Virus record (IMG/VR): IMGVR_UViG_3300025120_000160
Coordinates: 1-40,389 of that record
Length of the DNA stretch: 40,389 bases
DNA from: a virus
Strand: one strand, 5' to 3'
Within the stretch, counting starts at the first letter, position 1. Every line of letters starts with the position of its first letter. The notes beneath the pieces were generated by a model. That model ran no database searches, had not been told where the DNA came from, and saw only the letters and a program-made list of their open reading frames with translations. Below, one piece after another: positions 17,043 through 24,725 of this stretch. Both the position numbers and the translations under genes were made by a program.

Positions 17043-18598
17043 AACGGTATCTCTTCATCATTTATTTCTGATCTTTTCATGTCAGGGGTTTCTAATTCTA
17101 CATCATCAGATAAAATTTCTTTAATTTTCCATAATCGAACTTTTACTTTTTTAACTCTTTTTGTTAAATCTTCCGCCTGATATTCTTCACGAAGTCTCAC
17201 CGTTACCCATGATCGAGATTCCTTAAAATCATTTCTTTTCAAATGATCCATTAAATCTTTTAAAGCAAAATAAGTAAAACCTTCTTCTGTAAATGATTTA
17301 CCTAAAAAAATATCTTCAATACTAACTGCTTCGCCTTGATGTAAAATAAATTCTTCTAACAGTTCTCTAAACTCACCTTTCTTTGTTACTTCTTCTGGTG
17401 GATAGTCGATAGAAATATTTTCTAAAAGTTCTGTATACGATTGATTCCAATCATTCATAGCCATATTTGGAATACCTTTATTCAATTGTTCAATACATGC
17501 TTGAATGACTTTTTTATGAGTCATTAAATCTTCCGTAGAAGAAAGTTCAATCCTACGATCATCAACATTGAGAAAGTAACGAGGTGGATCAGATTTATAA
17601 ACCTTGAGATCAGAATAAACTGGATGCTCACGATCATTTTCTCCGCCCACCCCGTACTTTCTCTTCTTACAGAGCCTCTTGTTACAGAGGGATTCAATAG
17701 GAGGCTGAGTGCATCTGTAAGAATATCTTGGTGCCCCATTTGAGTCACTTTGAGACACCTGCTTAATGACAACTAAAACCTCGTCAGATTTTAAAGGAGG
17801 CTGTACGTACTGACGATTATAGTCCTCAATAAGATTTTTATAATTATCGGGATCAAATTTACGATAATAAACCCCAATATTAAATAACGCATTATTTCTA
17901 CCACCTTCTCCGATACCGTCTTCAGTTAAAATTTGAAGACAAGGTGGACCATCTTTAATAACTTCATTTTTGAAATCTGTTTTAATTTTTTTTAAATCAG
18001 AAACAACATATTTTTCGTATAACTCAAAAAACTTTTCTAATGATGCTGCTGAACCGTCATCATTTAAGGCATAACGATTACGACCATGATAAGGTAGATT
18101 AATCCAACTTCCAGTGTCTCTTTTCTCTTCACCCTCTTTTACAAACAACTCAATTTGTTTAGGAAAAACTTCTGCACTTGGATAGCCTAAAGCGGTGGCC
18201 ATCTCGCTTAGCTTAAATTGTATTTCTTTTGCGCTTACTGATTGCACCATGAACATATATAAATGAGCTCCACCACTTTTTGAAAGACACATGATCAAGG
18301 GAAATTTTTTTGATTGAATCTTTTGTTGTAAAGCTTTGTGGTCAAGAGGATAAATATCAATATCAATTGCACCAAACACGCATTTATTTTCATCATTAAT
18401 AGGAACAATACCCATAGCCGGATATTCTCCTTTTAAGTGTTGCTCAAATTTTTCAATGGTCGGCGGCTCGTGGACCGTCTTCATTCTAGCTTCTACTTTT
18501 TTTCCTTGCTGTGGCTCGTTTGATTTCTCAAAAACTCCATGAGCCCTTTCTAAGCCGGTAAAAATATTTTTAAACTTATTTACTAATTCTAAATTCAT
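17039..18598 (-). CDS. Archaeo-eukaryotic-type primase with PriCT-like domain
   Basis: 519 aa. The catalytic AEP motifs are visible: hhDhD as AIDIDIY (D79, D81), SKSGGAHLYMF (106-116) with the sxH histidine H112, and SWINLPYHG (164-172). After it comes a PriCT-like helical segment (GEGGRNNALFNIGVYYRK) and a cysteine cluster with CNKRLCKKRKYGVG, as in phage primases with a zinc site. It makes primers for the neighbouring polymerase. The C-terminus ends NDEEIPF, resembling the SSB acidic tip. A terminator-like hairpin separates it from the SSB-like gene upstream. Confidence 0.85.
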   Translation of the reverse strand: MNLELVNKFKNIFTGLERAHGVFEKSNEPQQGKKVEARMKTVHEPPTIEKFEQHLKGEYPAMGIVPINDENKCVFGAIDIDIYPLDHKALQQKIQSKKFPLIMCLSKSGGAHLYMFMVQSVSAKEIQFKLSEMATALGYPSAEVFPKQIELFVKEGEEKRDTGSWINLPYHGRNRYALNDDGSAASLEKFFELYEKYVVSDLKKIKTDFKNEVIKDGPPCLQILTEDGIGEGGRNNALFNIGVYYRKFDPDNYKNLIEDYNRQYVQPPLKSDEVLVVIKQVSQSDSNGAPRYSYRCTQPPIESLCNKRLCKKRKYGVGGENDREHPVYSDLKVYKSDPPRYFLNVDDRRIELSSTEDLMTHKKVIQACIEQLNKGIPNMAMNDWNQSYTELLENISIDYPPEEVTKKGEFRELLEEFILHQGEAVSIEDIFLGKSFTEEGFTYFALKDLMDHLKRNDFKESRSWVTVRLREEYQAEDLTKRVKKVKVRLWKIKEILSDDVELETPDMKRSEINDEEIPF

Positions 18599-18610
18599 TT
18601 TGCCTCCGAA

Positions 18611-18640
18611 TTTAAAAGCTAGCCGAGTTTATCGGCTAGC
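18611..18640 (-). terminator. Hairpin terminator between SSB-like and primase genes
   Basis: On the minus strand a perfect 9-bp stem (GCTAGCCGA / TCGGCTAGC, 18618-18640) with a 5-nt loop is followed by TTTT. It lies just after the SSB-like stop and before the primase, so it probably reduces read-through and lets the SSB-like protein be made in excess over the primase. Confidence 0.7.
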
Positions 18641-18652
18641 CCACCTTTATAT

Positions 18653-19492
18653 TTAAAACGGTAAATCAGAATCTGCTTGAGCAGAATTTCCTTGAACCGG
18701 AGCTTTCTCGTCTTCTCTTTGTGGTGCTGAGTCTACTTCACCACTATGTATTTGTTTTTCAAACATCATAGCGTCTTCATAGATCTTCTGAATGTTAGGA
18801 TTGTCTAACTCATCAATCCATTTACTTTCAGAAACAACCCAACCAAACCATTTACCTTTGTCATTCTTTTCTCTTATTGTTTTTAAAATATAAGAACGCG
18901 CAAAGTCTTTTGGTTGATAAACCTCGTCACCATCTACTCTTCTTTGATTAGACATGATTGAGTTCCATGTTCTTGACTTTTTAAGCTGAGTAGATTTCAT
19001 TTTTATAATCGCTTTTGACCACATTCCATCGGGTTCTAAGACAATTACATAATGCTCCGCAGTATTCTCAATATAAGTATCTCCACCAACAATTCTTTCT
19101 TTATTGTCTTCACCGCGAACAACTTTGCCTTCTCTTTTCATTTGTTCAAACTGTGATGGTGTATAGATATTTACAGGAGCACCGGGACCTTCGCCTCTTT
19201 CAGCCCATTCAACATATCGTCTTCTGTAATAAACAGGAAGTACGACAATATCTTTATAAGCTTTATCGGTTACATTATTGAAGATCATTCCAGCTTCTGC
19301 TCCAGAAATATAGTCTGAGTCTTCCTTATCTATTTGAGGAGAAGTATCTCCAATGATATTTAAATAAGGAATTGCAAAATCTTCAGTACCTCTTTCTGAT
19401 AAAGAGGGGCCTGTCTTCTTTAGCAAATCACCCATCGCTAACGCATTTCCTGTTTGTTTTTTAGCTACCGCTTGTTCTTTTTTCTCGGTCAT
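18653..19492 (-). CDS. Probable ssDNA-binding protein (SSB-like tail)
   Basis: 279 aa. The core (GAEAGMIFNNVTDKAYKDIV, then LPVYYRRRYVEWAER and a basic TQLKKSRTWNSIMSNQRR stretch) resembles an uncharacterised phage replication-module family. The C-terminus is disordered, Gln/Ser/Asp-rich and ends ADSDLPF, a close match to the bacterial SSB tip DDDIPF that docks replication partners. Lying directly upstream of primase, helicase and polymerase, an ssDNA-binding role is the best inference. A terminator follows it, consistent with high expression. Confidence 0.65.
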   Translation of the reverse strand: MTEKKEQAVAKKQTGNALAMGDLLKKTGPSLSERGTEDFAIPYLNIIGDTSPQIDKEDSDYISGAEAGMIFNNVTDKAYKDIVVLPVYYRRRYVEWAERGEGPGAPVNIYTPSQFEQMKREGKVVRGEDNKERIVGGDTYIENTAEHYVIVLEPDGMWSKAIIKMKSTQLKKSRTWNSIMSNQRRVDGDEVYQPKDFARSYILKTIREKNDKGKWFGWVVSESKWIDELDNPNIQKIYEDAMMFEKQIHSGEVDSAPQREDEKAPVQGNSAQADSDLPF

Positions 19493-19493
19493 A

Positions 19494-20036
19494 TTATTTA
19501 CCTTTCTTTATGTTTATTTTATGTCCCACAAAAACTCCAAAAGTTTCCATAGGAAGTTCTTTACCACTCTCAATCATTTCACGAATGAAACCTTTAAGAG
19601 TCATAGGTTCGACTTTAATATTACGATCAATATCAAAGCCTTTTTCCAAGAAGCTTGTATACATTTGATTAGCTTTTTCATCTTCTGCTCTACCAAATTT
19701 TACAACAACTTGATTTTTTATAATGTCATCATAACCTTTGTCACGAAGCCATTGAAAGGCCTCCTCTTGTCTGTCTTTGGTTATGCTTCCAGTATAAAAT
19801 GGTTTGATGTCAACTGCTTGACCATCTTTCATCTTAATAGAAGTAACTCCTCGTTCTTCCATTAATTGGACAATCAATTCATTCTGTTGACGTAAATTAT
19901 CTTTTTTTGATTTAATTAATAATTCAAGATTACTTATCTCTTCTTCTGATTTTAAATAATCTTGGCAAGCTTTAGAAATGGGGTCGACTTCATTAACCTC
20001 AAAATCTTTTTTATCTCTTCTAAGATCTAGGGTCAT
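19494..20036 (-). CDS. Replication-module protein with coiled coil, unknown function
   Basis: 180 aa. Residues about 25-60 form a likely coiled coil (YLKSEEEISNLELLIKSKKD), then a compact domain ending EPMTLKGFIREMIESGKELP-METFGVFVGHK. I have seen this last signature in uncharacterised proteins of marine phage replication operons. It overlaps the upstream gene by 17 bases and is one base from the SSB-like gene, so it is cotranscribed with the replisome. A recombination or loader accessory role would be a guess. Confidence 0.75.
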   Translation of the reverse strand: MTLDLRRDKKDFEVNEVDPISKACQDYLKSEEEISNLELLIKSKKDNLRQQNELIVQLMEERGVTSIKMKDGQAVDIKPFYTGSITKDRQEEAFQWLRDKGYDDIIKNQVVVKFGRAEDEKANQMYTSFLEKGFDIDRNIKVEPMTLKGFIREMIESGKELPMETFGVFVGHKINIKKGK

Positions 20037-20511
20037 ATTGCTTCCTCAATTCTTGTTCTTTTTTATTTTTTACATCTACCAATTGCTTATCGTAAATTTT
20101 TTGTGCGATACCAATTGCCATAAGCTTAGTAAAAGAATCCATCACTTTATCTTTTACTTTTTTTACATCTTTCTTTTCAAGATTCATTTTGTCTATCTTT
20201 TGTAATGCATCTACTGTCATCTTTATAATGTTCTTATCTGATCTAGAAAATTCTTTATCAGAAATTTTAGCAGCTAATGCATCAGCGACAGCATCTTCTG
20301 TACTTACAGTTGCATCACAAATAGTATAACTAACAATAGGACACTTCTCATAATTTTTAGTAATGTCTTGTCTACTTGGAACAGTATGTAAAATTATTTT
20401 TTCATCCTTCTTGATTGTTATGTCATGTTTAGGATAAAAAACTGCCATGCCACCTTTCGTCTTTTTATGATACGTTATTACGCCATTTATTTTTTCGTTT
20501 TTCTCAGTCAT
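20020..20511 (-). CDS. Hypothetical protein in replication operon
   Basis: 163 aa, very Lys-rich. The N-terminal half looks like mixed beta (GVITYHKKTKGGMAVFYPKH), the C-terminal half is helical (KMNLEKKDVKKVKDKVMDSF). The stop overlaps the start of the next gene. No motif recognised. Position between the operon's first gene and the coiled-coil protein suggests a DNA metabolism or host-takeover role. Confidence 0.7.
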   Translation of the reverse strand: MTEKNEKINGVITYHKKTKGGMAVFYPKHDITIKKDEKIILHTVPSRQDITKNYEKCPIVSYTICDATVSTEDAVADALAAKISDKEFSRSDKNIIKMTVDALQKIDKMNLEKKDVKKVKDKVMDSFTKLMAIGIAQKIYDKQLVDVKNKKEQELRKQYDPRS

Positions 20512-20526
20512 TTTTTTTTGCCTTTC

Positions 20527-20877
20527 TTATTCGTTCATGTCGACTCTGATAGGAAAGTAATCTCTTTCTAATCTATCATATTTCAACATATTATATCTAC
20601 CATGGAGAATATATGAAACCACACTTGTGGTCAAGCCAATAAGTGCGGGATCTCCTACTAGTAATATATAGTCTGTATCTTTTATGTTTTTCAGCATACT
20701 TTTTAATTTTCTTATTGTAGGCTGAGGAGACATAACCACCTGTTTTTGACCCTCGAATAAAAATATTACCTCACCAAATCTTTTGGCTTTGGAATAATCA
20801 AGAGATCGTATTGTACCATCAGGATATTTTCTCATTACATCTTGTACAATATAAACTTTACTTTTTTCATCATTCAT
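20527..20877 (-). CDS. Hypothetical protein, first gene of the replication operon
   Basis: 116 aa with AAGGAAG ahead of the ATG. It contains the pattern YILLVGDPALIGLTTSVVSYI (read as DYILLVGDPALIG plus a hydrophobic helix), a signature I associate with small uncharacterised marine phage proteins at this operon position. The N-terminal half is basic. It starts 32 bases from the divergent helicase gene. Function unknown. Confidence 0.7.
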   Translation of the reverse strand: MNDEKSKVYIVQDVMRKYPDGTIRSLDYSKAKRFGEVIFLFEGQKQVVMSPQPTIRKLKSMLKNIKDTDYILLVGDPALIGLTTSVVSYILHGRYNMLKYDRLERDYFPIRVDMNE

Positions 20878-20900
20878 AATAATTTCTTCCTTAGAATAAT

Positions 20901-20929
20901 TTTATAATCATGTTATTAGAAAAATACAA
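20901..20929 (-). promoter_or_regulatory. Candidate sigma70-type promoter of the replication operon
   Basis: On the minus strand TTGTAT (20929-20924) and TATAAA (20906-20901) are separated by exactly 17 bases, about 25 bases before the first start codon of the minus-strand operon. It overlaps the first codons of the divergent helicase gene. AT-rich sequence makes chance matches common, so this is a candidate only. Confidence 0.45.
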
Positions 20930-22370
20930 GTTTAAAACTAAACCTATGCAACACCAGTTAATTGGCTTAGGTGCAATGATGTCTCAATTTGAGAATCATA
21001 GTCCTGAGTACGCTTTATTTATGGAAATGGGTTGTGGTAAAACTAAGGTACTTATTGATGGTGTTTCTATTCTTTATGATAATGGAAAAATAGATCAATT
21101 GTTTGTCGTTTGCCCTAATGGAATTAAATACAATTGGCGTGATGAATTAAAAAAACATTTAGCAGATCATATTGAATTTGAAGTTCATGTTTGGGAAGGT
21201 GCGAAAACTAAAAAAGAACAAAAGGAAATAAAAGAAAAATTGTTTTCTATTAATCAAAAATTAAAAATTTTGATTATGAATGTTGAAAGCATTATTACTA
21301 CCTATGGCTCCAAGATTGCAGATAGTTTTAGCTATTCTGGAAAAACTTTAATGTGTATTGATGAGTCTACAATCATTAAAAATATGTCTACGAAGAGGAC
21401 AAAGCGTTGTATTAAAATTGGTAGTACCGCCAAGTATCGTGTTATTTTAACAGGTTCACCTATTACGAAATCACCAGAAGATTTATACGGTCAATGCGCT
21501 TTTTTAAATGAAGATTTATTAGGGTTTAGCTCCATTTATTCGTTTAAGGCCAGATACTGTGATCAAGTTAAGTTATCTTTTGGTGGCCGTAGTTTTAATA
21601 AAGTTACCGGATATAAAAGATTAGACGAACTTACAGATAAAATACGACAATTCTCTTATCGTGTCACTAAAGATGAAGCGTTAGATCTTCCTGATAAAAT
21701 TTATATGAAAAGACGTGTTCCCATGAATGAAAAACAGCTTAAAGCTTATGTTCAAATGAAGAATTTAGCTTTGGTTCAGTTAGAAGAAGGGGAATTAACT
21801 ACGGCCACCTTAATTGCTCAATTAAAACGACTTCATCAAATTGCGTGTGGTTATATGACGACTGATGAAGGCGGTATTATTGATTTTTCTGAGAATAGAT
21901 TAAAAGAATTACTCGATACAATTGAGGAGGTCGATGGAAAAGTAATTATTTGGTGCTCGTATCGCCATAATATTAGAAAAGTGATTGAAACTTTAGATAA
22001 GAAGTTCGGATCGGGGTCCGCGGAGGGTTTCTATGGAGAAACTCCAAGTACAGAAAGACCTAAAATATTAGAAAAATTTTTAAATCCGAAACATCATATG
22101 AGGTTCTTGGTCGGTCACCCTCGGACAGGGGGATATGGATTGACTTTGACGATAGCCAAAACCATGATTTTTTATTCTAATGATTATGACTTAGAAATAA
22201 GAGAACAGGCGGAGGCCAGAAATCATCGTATTGGAACAGAAAGTAAGGTAACATACGTTGATTTAGTTTGCGAAGGAACTGTAGATGAAAACATCTTAAA
22301 AAGTCTTCGGCAGAAAATAAATATAGCAACCCAAATAATGGGAGAGGAGTTTAAAAAATGGCTGATTTAG
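20910..22370 (+). CDS. SNF2/SF2-type DNA helicase
   Basis: 486 aa. Motif Q-like KPMQHQLIGL, Walker A EMGCGKTKVL (GCGKT 41-45), Walker B CIDEST (DEST 151-154 in place of DEAH), motif III LTGSPITKSPEDLYGQ, and C-terminal motifs KVIIWCSYRHNIRK, HPRTGGYGLTLTIA and REQAEARNHRIGT. This is a superfamily 2 SNF2-like translocase, compact and without the insertions of chromatin remodellers. Phages use such enzymes in replication, recombination or fork restart. It is transcribed away from the replication operon. Confidence 0.9.
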   Translation: MLLEKYKFKTKPMQHQLIGLGAMMSQFENHSPEYALFMEMGCGKTKVLIDGVSILYDNGKIDQLFVVCPNGIKYNWRDELKKHLADHIEFEVHVWEGAKTKKEQKEIKEKLFSINQKLKILIMNVESIITTYGSKIADSFSYSGKTLMCIDESTIIKNMSTKRTKRCIKIGSTAKYRVILTGSPITKSPEDLYGQCAFLNEDLLGFSSIYSFKARYCDQVKLSFGGRSFNKVTGYKRLDELTDKIRQFSYRVTKDEALDLPDKIYMKRRVPMNEKQLKAYVQMKNLALVQLEEGELTTATLIAQLKRLHQIACGYMTTDEGGIIDFSENRLKELLDTIEEVDGKVIIWCSYRHNIRKVIETLDKKFGSGSAEGFYGETPSTERPKILEKFLNPKHHMRFLVGHPRTGGYGLTLTIAKTMIFYSNDYDLEIREQAEARNHRIGTESKVTYVDLVCEGTVDENILKSLRQKINIATQIMGEEFKKWLI

Positions 22371-22531
22371 TCGATAGAAATAAACTAATATGGCTGAAAG
22401 AAAAAGAATTAATAGAAGCAATAAAAGATGTTTTAAATTATTGTAAAAATAAACCTATTAAAAATTTTAAATGGTCAATTTTAACAATTGAATTGTTTCT
22501 TGAAATGAAAGGAGAAATTATAAATGACTGA
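22358..22531 (+). CDS. Tiny protein, paralogue A
   Basis: 57 aa starting within the end of the helicase gene (ATG at 22358) in another frame. The core reads WLKEKELIEAIKDVLNYCK, then a linker and IELFLEMKG. It aligns without gaps over its N-terminal half with the next tiny gene (KEDELKKALRNILLYCK), so the two look like a tandem duplication. Both are short helical hairpins with one conserved Cys. Function unknown. Confidence 0.6.
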   Translation: MADLVDRNKLIWLKEKELIEAIKDVLNYCKNKPIKNFKWSILTIELFLEMKGEIIND

Positions 22532-22685
22532 TTTAAGTGAAGCGTATAAATTTGTTAAAGAAGATGAGTTAAAAAAAGCACTTAGAAATATTCTTCTTTA
22601 TTGTAAATTTGATACAGCAGAAAATTTATTAGAATCTGTTGAAATTGTAGAAAAATTTTTACAAGAAAAGACTAAAGAAGAATAA
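22524..22685 (+). CDS. Tiny protein, paralogue B
   Basis: 53 aa with AAAGGAG ahead of the ATG and an 8-base overlap with paralogue A. Core: VKEDELKKALRNILLYCK followed by a helix SVEIVEKFLQEK. The shared pattern KE-x-EL-x2-A-x3-(V/I)L-x-YCK with paralogue A indicates duplication then divergence. Possibly a small inhibitor of a host protein, but nothing in the sequence shows it. Confidence 0.65.
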   Translation: MTDLSEAYKFVKEDELKKALRNILLYCKFDTAENLLESVEIVEKFLQEKTKEE

Positions 22686-22690
22686 ATATA

Positions 22691-22909
22691 ATGTTGAATT
22701 CTAGTAGAAAATATCGTTTAAAAAAAAGACCGGTATATGAAATTACTGATAAACGTGCTTCAGAACGTTATAAAAATGAGGAAGACAAAAGAAGAAGAGC
22801 AAGAAAACTTGCAGAAAAACTAATGGGTAAAAGTTATTTTACTAATATGCAAGAAGTTATGCTTCAAGCTGCAATAGAAATGCAGGAAAGGAAAAAAAAT
22901 GAAACATAG
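22691..22909 (+). CDS. Small highly basic protein
   Basis: 72 aa with about one third Lys and Arg (SSRKYRLKKRPVYEITDKR, EEDKRRRARKLAEKLMGK), then an amphipathic helix (NMQEVMLQAAIEMQERKK). It is probably nucleic-acid binding by charge. Its end overlaps the methyltransferase start by 11 bases and carries GGAAAGG as that gene's ribosome site. No family recognised. Confidence 0.65.
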   Translation: MLNSSRKYRLKKRPVYEITDKRASERYKNEEDKRRRARKLAEKLMGKSYFTNMQEVMLQAAIEMQERKKNET

Positions 22910-23528
22910 TTATTTTAAAATCCCAGGGTGGTTTAACTACTCAGAAACTTATGACATCATTGTTGATCAAATTAAGGACGATGGAAAAATCGTAGAGATA
23001 GGTTCTTTTTTAGGAAGGTCTACTCATTATTTAGCTACCTCTTTATTTAATGCAAACAAGACGAATGTAAAAATTTATTCAGTAGATACTTTTGAAGGAT
23101 CTTCGGAACATGTAACATTAAAATTACCAAAAGATTTTTCATCAACTTTTAAAAATAATTTAGAATTTTTTATTGAAAAAGGAATGGTAACTGTTTGTCA
23201 AGGTAGATCGGATTCTGAAGAAATTTTAAATCAATTTAAAGATGAATCTGTTGATTACATTATGGTTGATGGAGCTCATGAATATGAACCAGTTATGGGT
23301 GATATAGAAAACTGGTGGCCCAAATTAAAGACTAATGGAGTTATGTTTGGTGACGATTATAGTCTACCTTCTGTATCAGAAGCAGTTCAAACTACCCTTT
23401 CTAACTTAAAAATTACAGGTTTAGGCGTAAATATGAGTCATGAACAAACTTGGTACTCAGGTAAAACCCTTGAAAAACTTAAAGTTTTTGAAAAATTAGT
23501 TCCGGGGCAGAATACTTTAAAAAAGTAA
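22899..23528 (+). CDS. Class I SAM-dependent methyltransferase
   Basis: 209 aa. Motif I is IVEIGSFLGRSTHYLA (SAM-binding glycine loop), then SVDTFEGSSEH with the acidic residue ending strand 2, and YIMVDGAHEYEPVMGDIENW (motif IV region), GVMFGDDY. This matches the Methyltransf_24-like group, whose members often methylate sugars or other small groups rather than DNA. Length is normal. It sits among accessory genes; the substrate is unknown. Confidence 0.85.
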   Translation: MKHSYFKIPGWFNYSETYDIIVDQIKDDGKIVEIGSFLGRSTHYLATSLFNANKTNVKIYSVDTFEGSSEHVTLKLPKDFSSTFKNNLEFFIEKGMVTVCQGRSDSEEILNQFKDESVDYIMVDGAHEYEPVMGDIENWWPKLKTNGVMFGDDYSLPSVSEAVQTTLSNLKITGLGVNMSHEQTWYSGKTLEKLKVFEKLVPGQNTLKK

Positions 23529-23538
23529 ATAATTTTCT

Positions 23539-23570
23539 ATACTCAAGCTATGGATTATCAGCTTGAGTAT
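23539..23570 (+). promoter_or_regulatory. 11-bp hairpin holding a start codon in its loop
   Basis: ATACTCAAGCT (23539-23549) and AGCTTGAGTAT (23560-23570) are perfect complements; the 10-base loop is ATGGATTATC, whose first three bases are the ATG of the following gene. No T-run follows, so it does not look like a simple terminator. It could hide or present the start codon. Confidence 0.6.
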
Positions 23571-23831
23571 GTCGTTTGGAGAGACACTGTCGAAAAAGAG
23601 TCGGGATGGCACACATATGGTGATATGAAAAAATTAAAAACTGCTATATGCGATGAGGTTGGATGGGTCCTTCAAGAAAATAAAGATGAGTTAAAGTTAA
23701 TGGCTTCGATGATCCGAAAAGATAAAGAGGGCGGTCGAACAATTGTTCTTTATAAAAGCTCTATTATATATCGAGTACCTATTCCTTTGAAGCTTTATTC
23801 CTTTGATGTCAAACAAAAGATACTCAATTAA
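23550..23831 (+). CDS. 93-aa hypothetical protein
   Basis: Starts MDYQLEYVVWRDTVEKESGWH, similar to small phage proteins that begin with a V-x-W-x-D strand followed by a D/S-x-W segment. The ATG lies in the loop of a perfect 11-bp hairpin and has no clear Shine-Dalgarno. The C-terminal part is basic and hydrophobic (VLYKSSIIYRVPIPLKLYSF). It overlaps the nuclease start by 26 bases. Function unknown. Confidence 0.65.
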   Translation: MDYQLEYVVWRDTVEKESGWHTYGDMKKLKTAICDEVGWVLQENKDELKLMASMIRKDKEGGRTIVLYKSSIIYRVPIPLKLYSFDVKQKILN

Positions 23832-24177
23832 AAACAATTTATTAAATGAAAAACACGCGACAGGTGTTATTTCAGAGCTCAAGGCAACACAATTTTTAAT
23901 AAAAAATGGTTTTTTAGTGTTCACAAACACTTCGCCTAATGGATTAATTGATATTATTGCAGTAAATGATGATGGAGAAGTTTTTTTAATTGATGTTAAA
24001 ACAATTACTCATAGAAAAAAGTATAAATATCCTTCCAAAAAAGAGATTAATAGATGTCCAACTTCAAATCAAAAGAAAATGGGAGTAATTTTAATGATGA
24101 TTGATGACGAAAATATAAAGTTTTCACCAAGTAACTGTATTTTAGCTAAGATTGTAAAAAAAATAAAATGTCAATAA
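23806..24177 (+). CDS. PD-(D/E)XK nuclease
   Basis: 123 aa from the ATG at 23806 (preferred over an in-frame TTG one codon earlier). The core is E24 in VISELKATQFL, D49 in NGLIDIIAV, and D63-V-K65 in EVFLIDVKT, the classic PD-(D/E)XK layout. The compact size and the ELKATQFLIKNGF helix resemble Holliday-junction-resolvase-like or restriction-type nucleases. It may resolve phage DNA branches or degrade host DNA. No ribosome site is obvious; expression probably depends on coupling to the preceding gene. Confidence 0.75.
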   Translation: MSNKRYSIKNNLLNEKHATGVISELKATQFLIKNGFLVFTNTSPNGLIDIIAVNDDGEVFLIDVKTITHRKKYKYPSKKEINRCPTSNQKKMGVILMMIDDENIKFSPSNCILAKIVKKIKCQ

Positions 24178-24215
24178 ATTTATTTGATGTTTTTAAAAAT
24201 AAATGTGTGGAAATT

Positions 24216-24235
24216 TATATCAAGAATTTGATATA
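24216..24235. promoter_or_regulatory. Perfect inverted repeat, candidate operator
   Basis: TATATCAAGAATTTGATATA: 8-bp arms with a 4-base centre, about 65 bases before the next start codon. TATACT directly overlaps its right arm and could be a -10 box. It also could act as a weak terminator stem for the nuclease gene, but no T-run follows. Confidence 0.45.
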
Positions 24236-24244
24236 CTAAGATTT

Positions 24245-24264
24245 CGCGCGTACGCACGTATGTA
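24245..24264. repeat. Alternating purine-pyrimidine tract 1
   Basis: Twenty bases of perfect pyrimidine-purine alternation starting CGCGCG and running into GTATGTA. It is the first of four such tracts in intergenic DNA (others at 25492, 26355 and 26764), all with the CG-rich end at the low-coordinate side or in the middle. Confidence 0.7.
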
Positions 24265-24297
24265 AATAATATGTAATTAATATATAAGGAGAGAAAA

Positions 24298-24462
24298 ATG
24301 GCTACAACACCATTCAAAGATTCTACGGTCAAAAGATTAACAGAATTAGAGATTAACAAAATGACGGAAAAACAACTACAAGAACAATATATAAAATATC
24401 TTCAACAAAGATTATTAAAAATGGACGATAAAGTCTGCACTTGTGGTGGAAGTAGGGTATAA
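24298..24462 (+). CDS. 54-aa protein with C-terminal CTCGG
   Basis: ATG preceded by a strong AAGGAGAG. Sequence MATTPFKDSTVKRLTELEIN, then a Gln-rich amphipathic helix (QEQYIKYLQQRLLK) and the end VCTCGGSRV with a CxC pair. A candidate operator and an alternating tract lie upstream, so it probably has its own promoter. It is convergent with the Arc-like regulator gene and its stop lies in the loop of a shared hairpin. Function unknown. Confidence 0.7.
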   Translation: MATTPFKDSTVKRLTELEINKMTEKQLQEQYIKYLQQRLLKMDDKVCTCGGSRV

Positions 24463-24472
24463 ACCCTACTTC
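24449..24472. terminator. Shared bidirectional hairpin between convergent genes
   Basis: GAAGTAGGGT (24449-24458) pairs perfectly with ACCCTACTTC (24463-24472) around the loop ATAA. The plus-strand gene's TAA is in the loop and the minus-strand gene's TAG is in the stem. A partly T-rich tail (TTAGTCTTGTT) follows on the plus strand only. Confidence 0.6.
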
Positions 24473-24615
24473 TTAGTCTTGTTATGAATCGTTTCTACTA
24501 TTATCTCTAATTCAGTAGGAACTGATCTTCTAGTTTTTTGACATATTTCTTCTAACATTTTTCTTGTTTTAGTGGATATCATTTGAGATACCCATTTAGT
24601 TTTGTCTCTACTCAT
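24466..24615 (-). CDS. Arc/MetJ-like ribbon-helix-helix regulator
   Basis: 49 aa: MSRDKTKWVSQMISTKTRKM and onward through LEEICQKTRRSVPTELEIIV. A short strand (7-13), a helix (15-28), the RSV turn and a second helix (32-45) match the RHH fold; RRSVPTELEIIVETI lines up well with the GRSVNSEIYQRVMESF part of P22 Arc as I remember it. RHH proteins bind palindromic operators as dimers of dimers. AAGGAG lies upstream. It is the last gene of a four-gene mini-operon. Candidate repressor of nearby promoters. Confidence 0.65.
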   Translation of the reverse strand: MSRDKTKWVSQMISTKTRKMLEEICQKTRRSVPTELEIIVETIHNKTKK

Positions 24616-24725
24616 TTTTTCTTTTTTCTCCTTTTTTTCTTAGCTGCTCTTTTAATTTTAGCAGCACCTGTTGGCGGACCGTGACGCATTGATACTGCAT
24701 TACATGATCCAATAGTTTTACCCAT
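24612..24725 (-). CDS. 37-aa Lys/Arg-tailed peptide
   Basis: Begins MGKTIGSCNAVSMRHGPPTG and then has a C-terminal tail that is almost all Lys and Arg. The start shares a TAATG overlap with the upstream gene, and the stop overlaps the regulator start as ATGA, so coding within an operon is well supported. The tail would bind nucleic acid strongly. Function unknown. Confidence 0.6.
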   Translation of the reverse strand: MGKTIGSCNAVSMRHGPPTGAAKIKRAAKKKRRKKKK

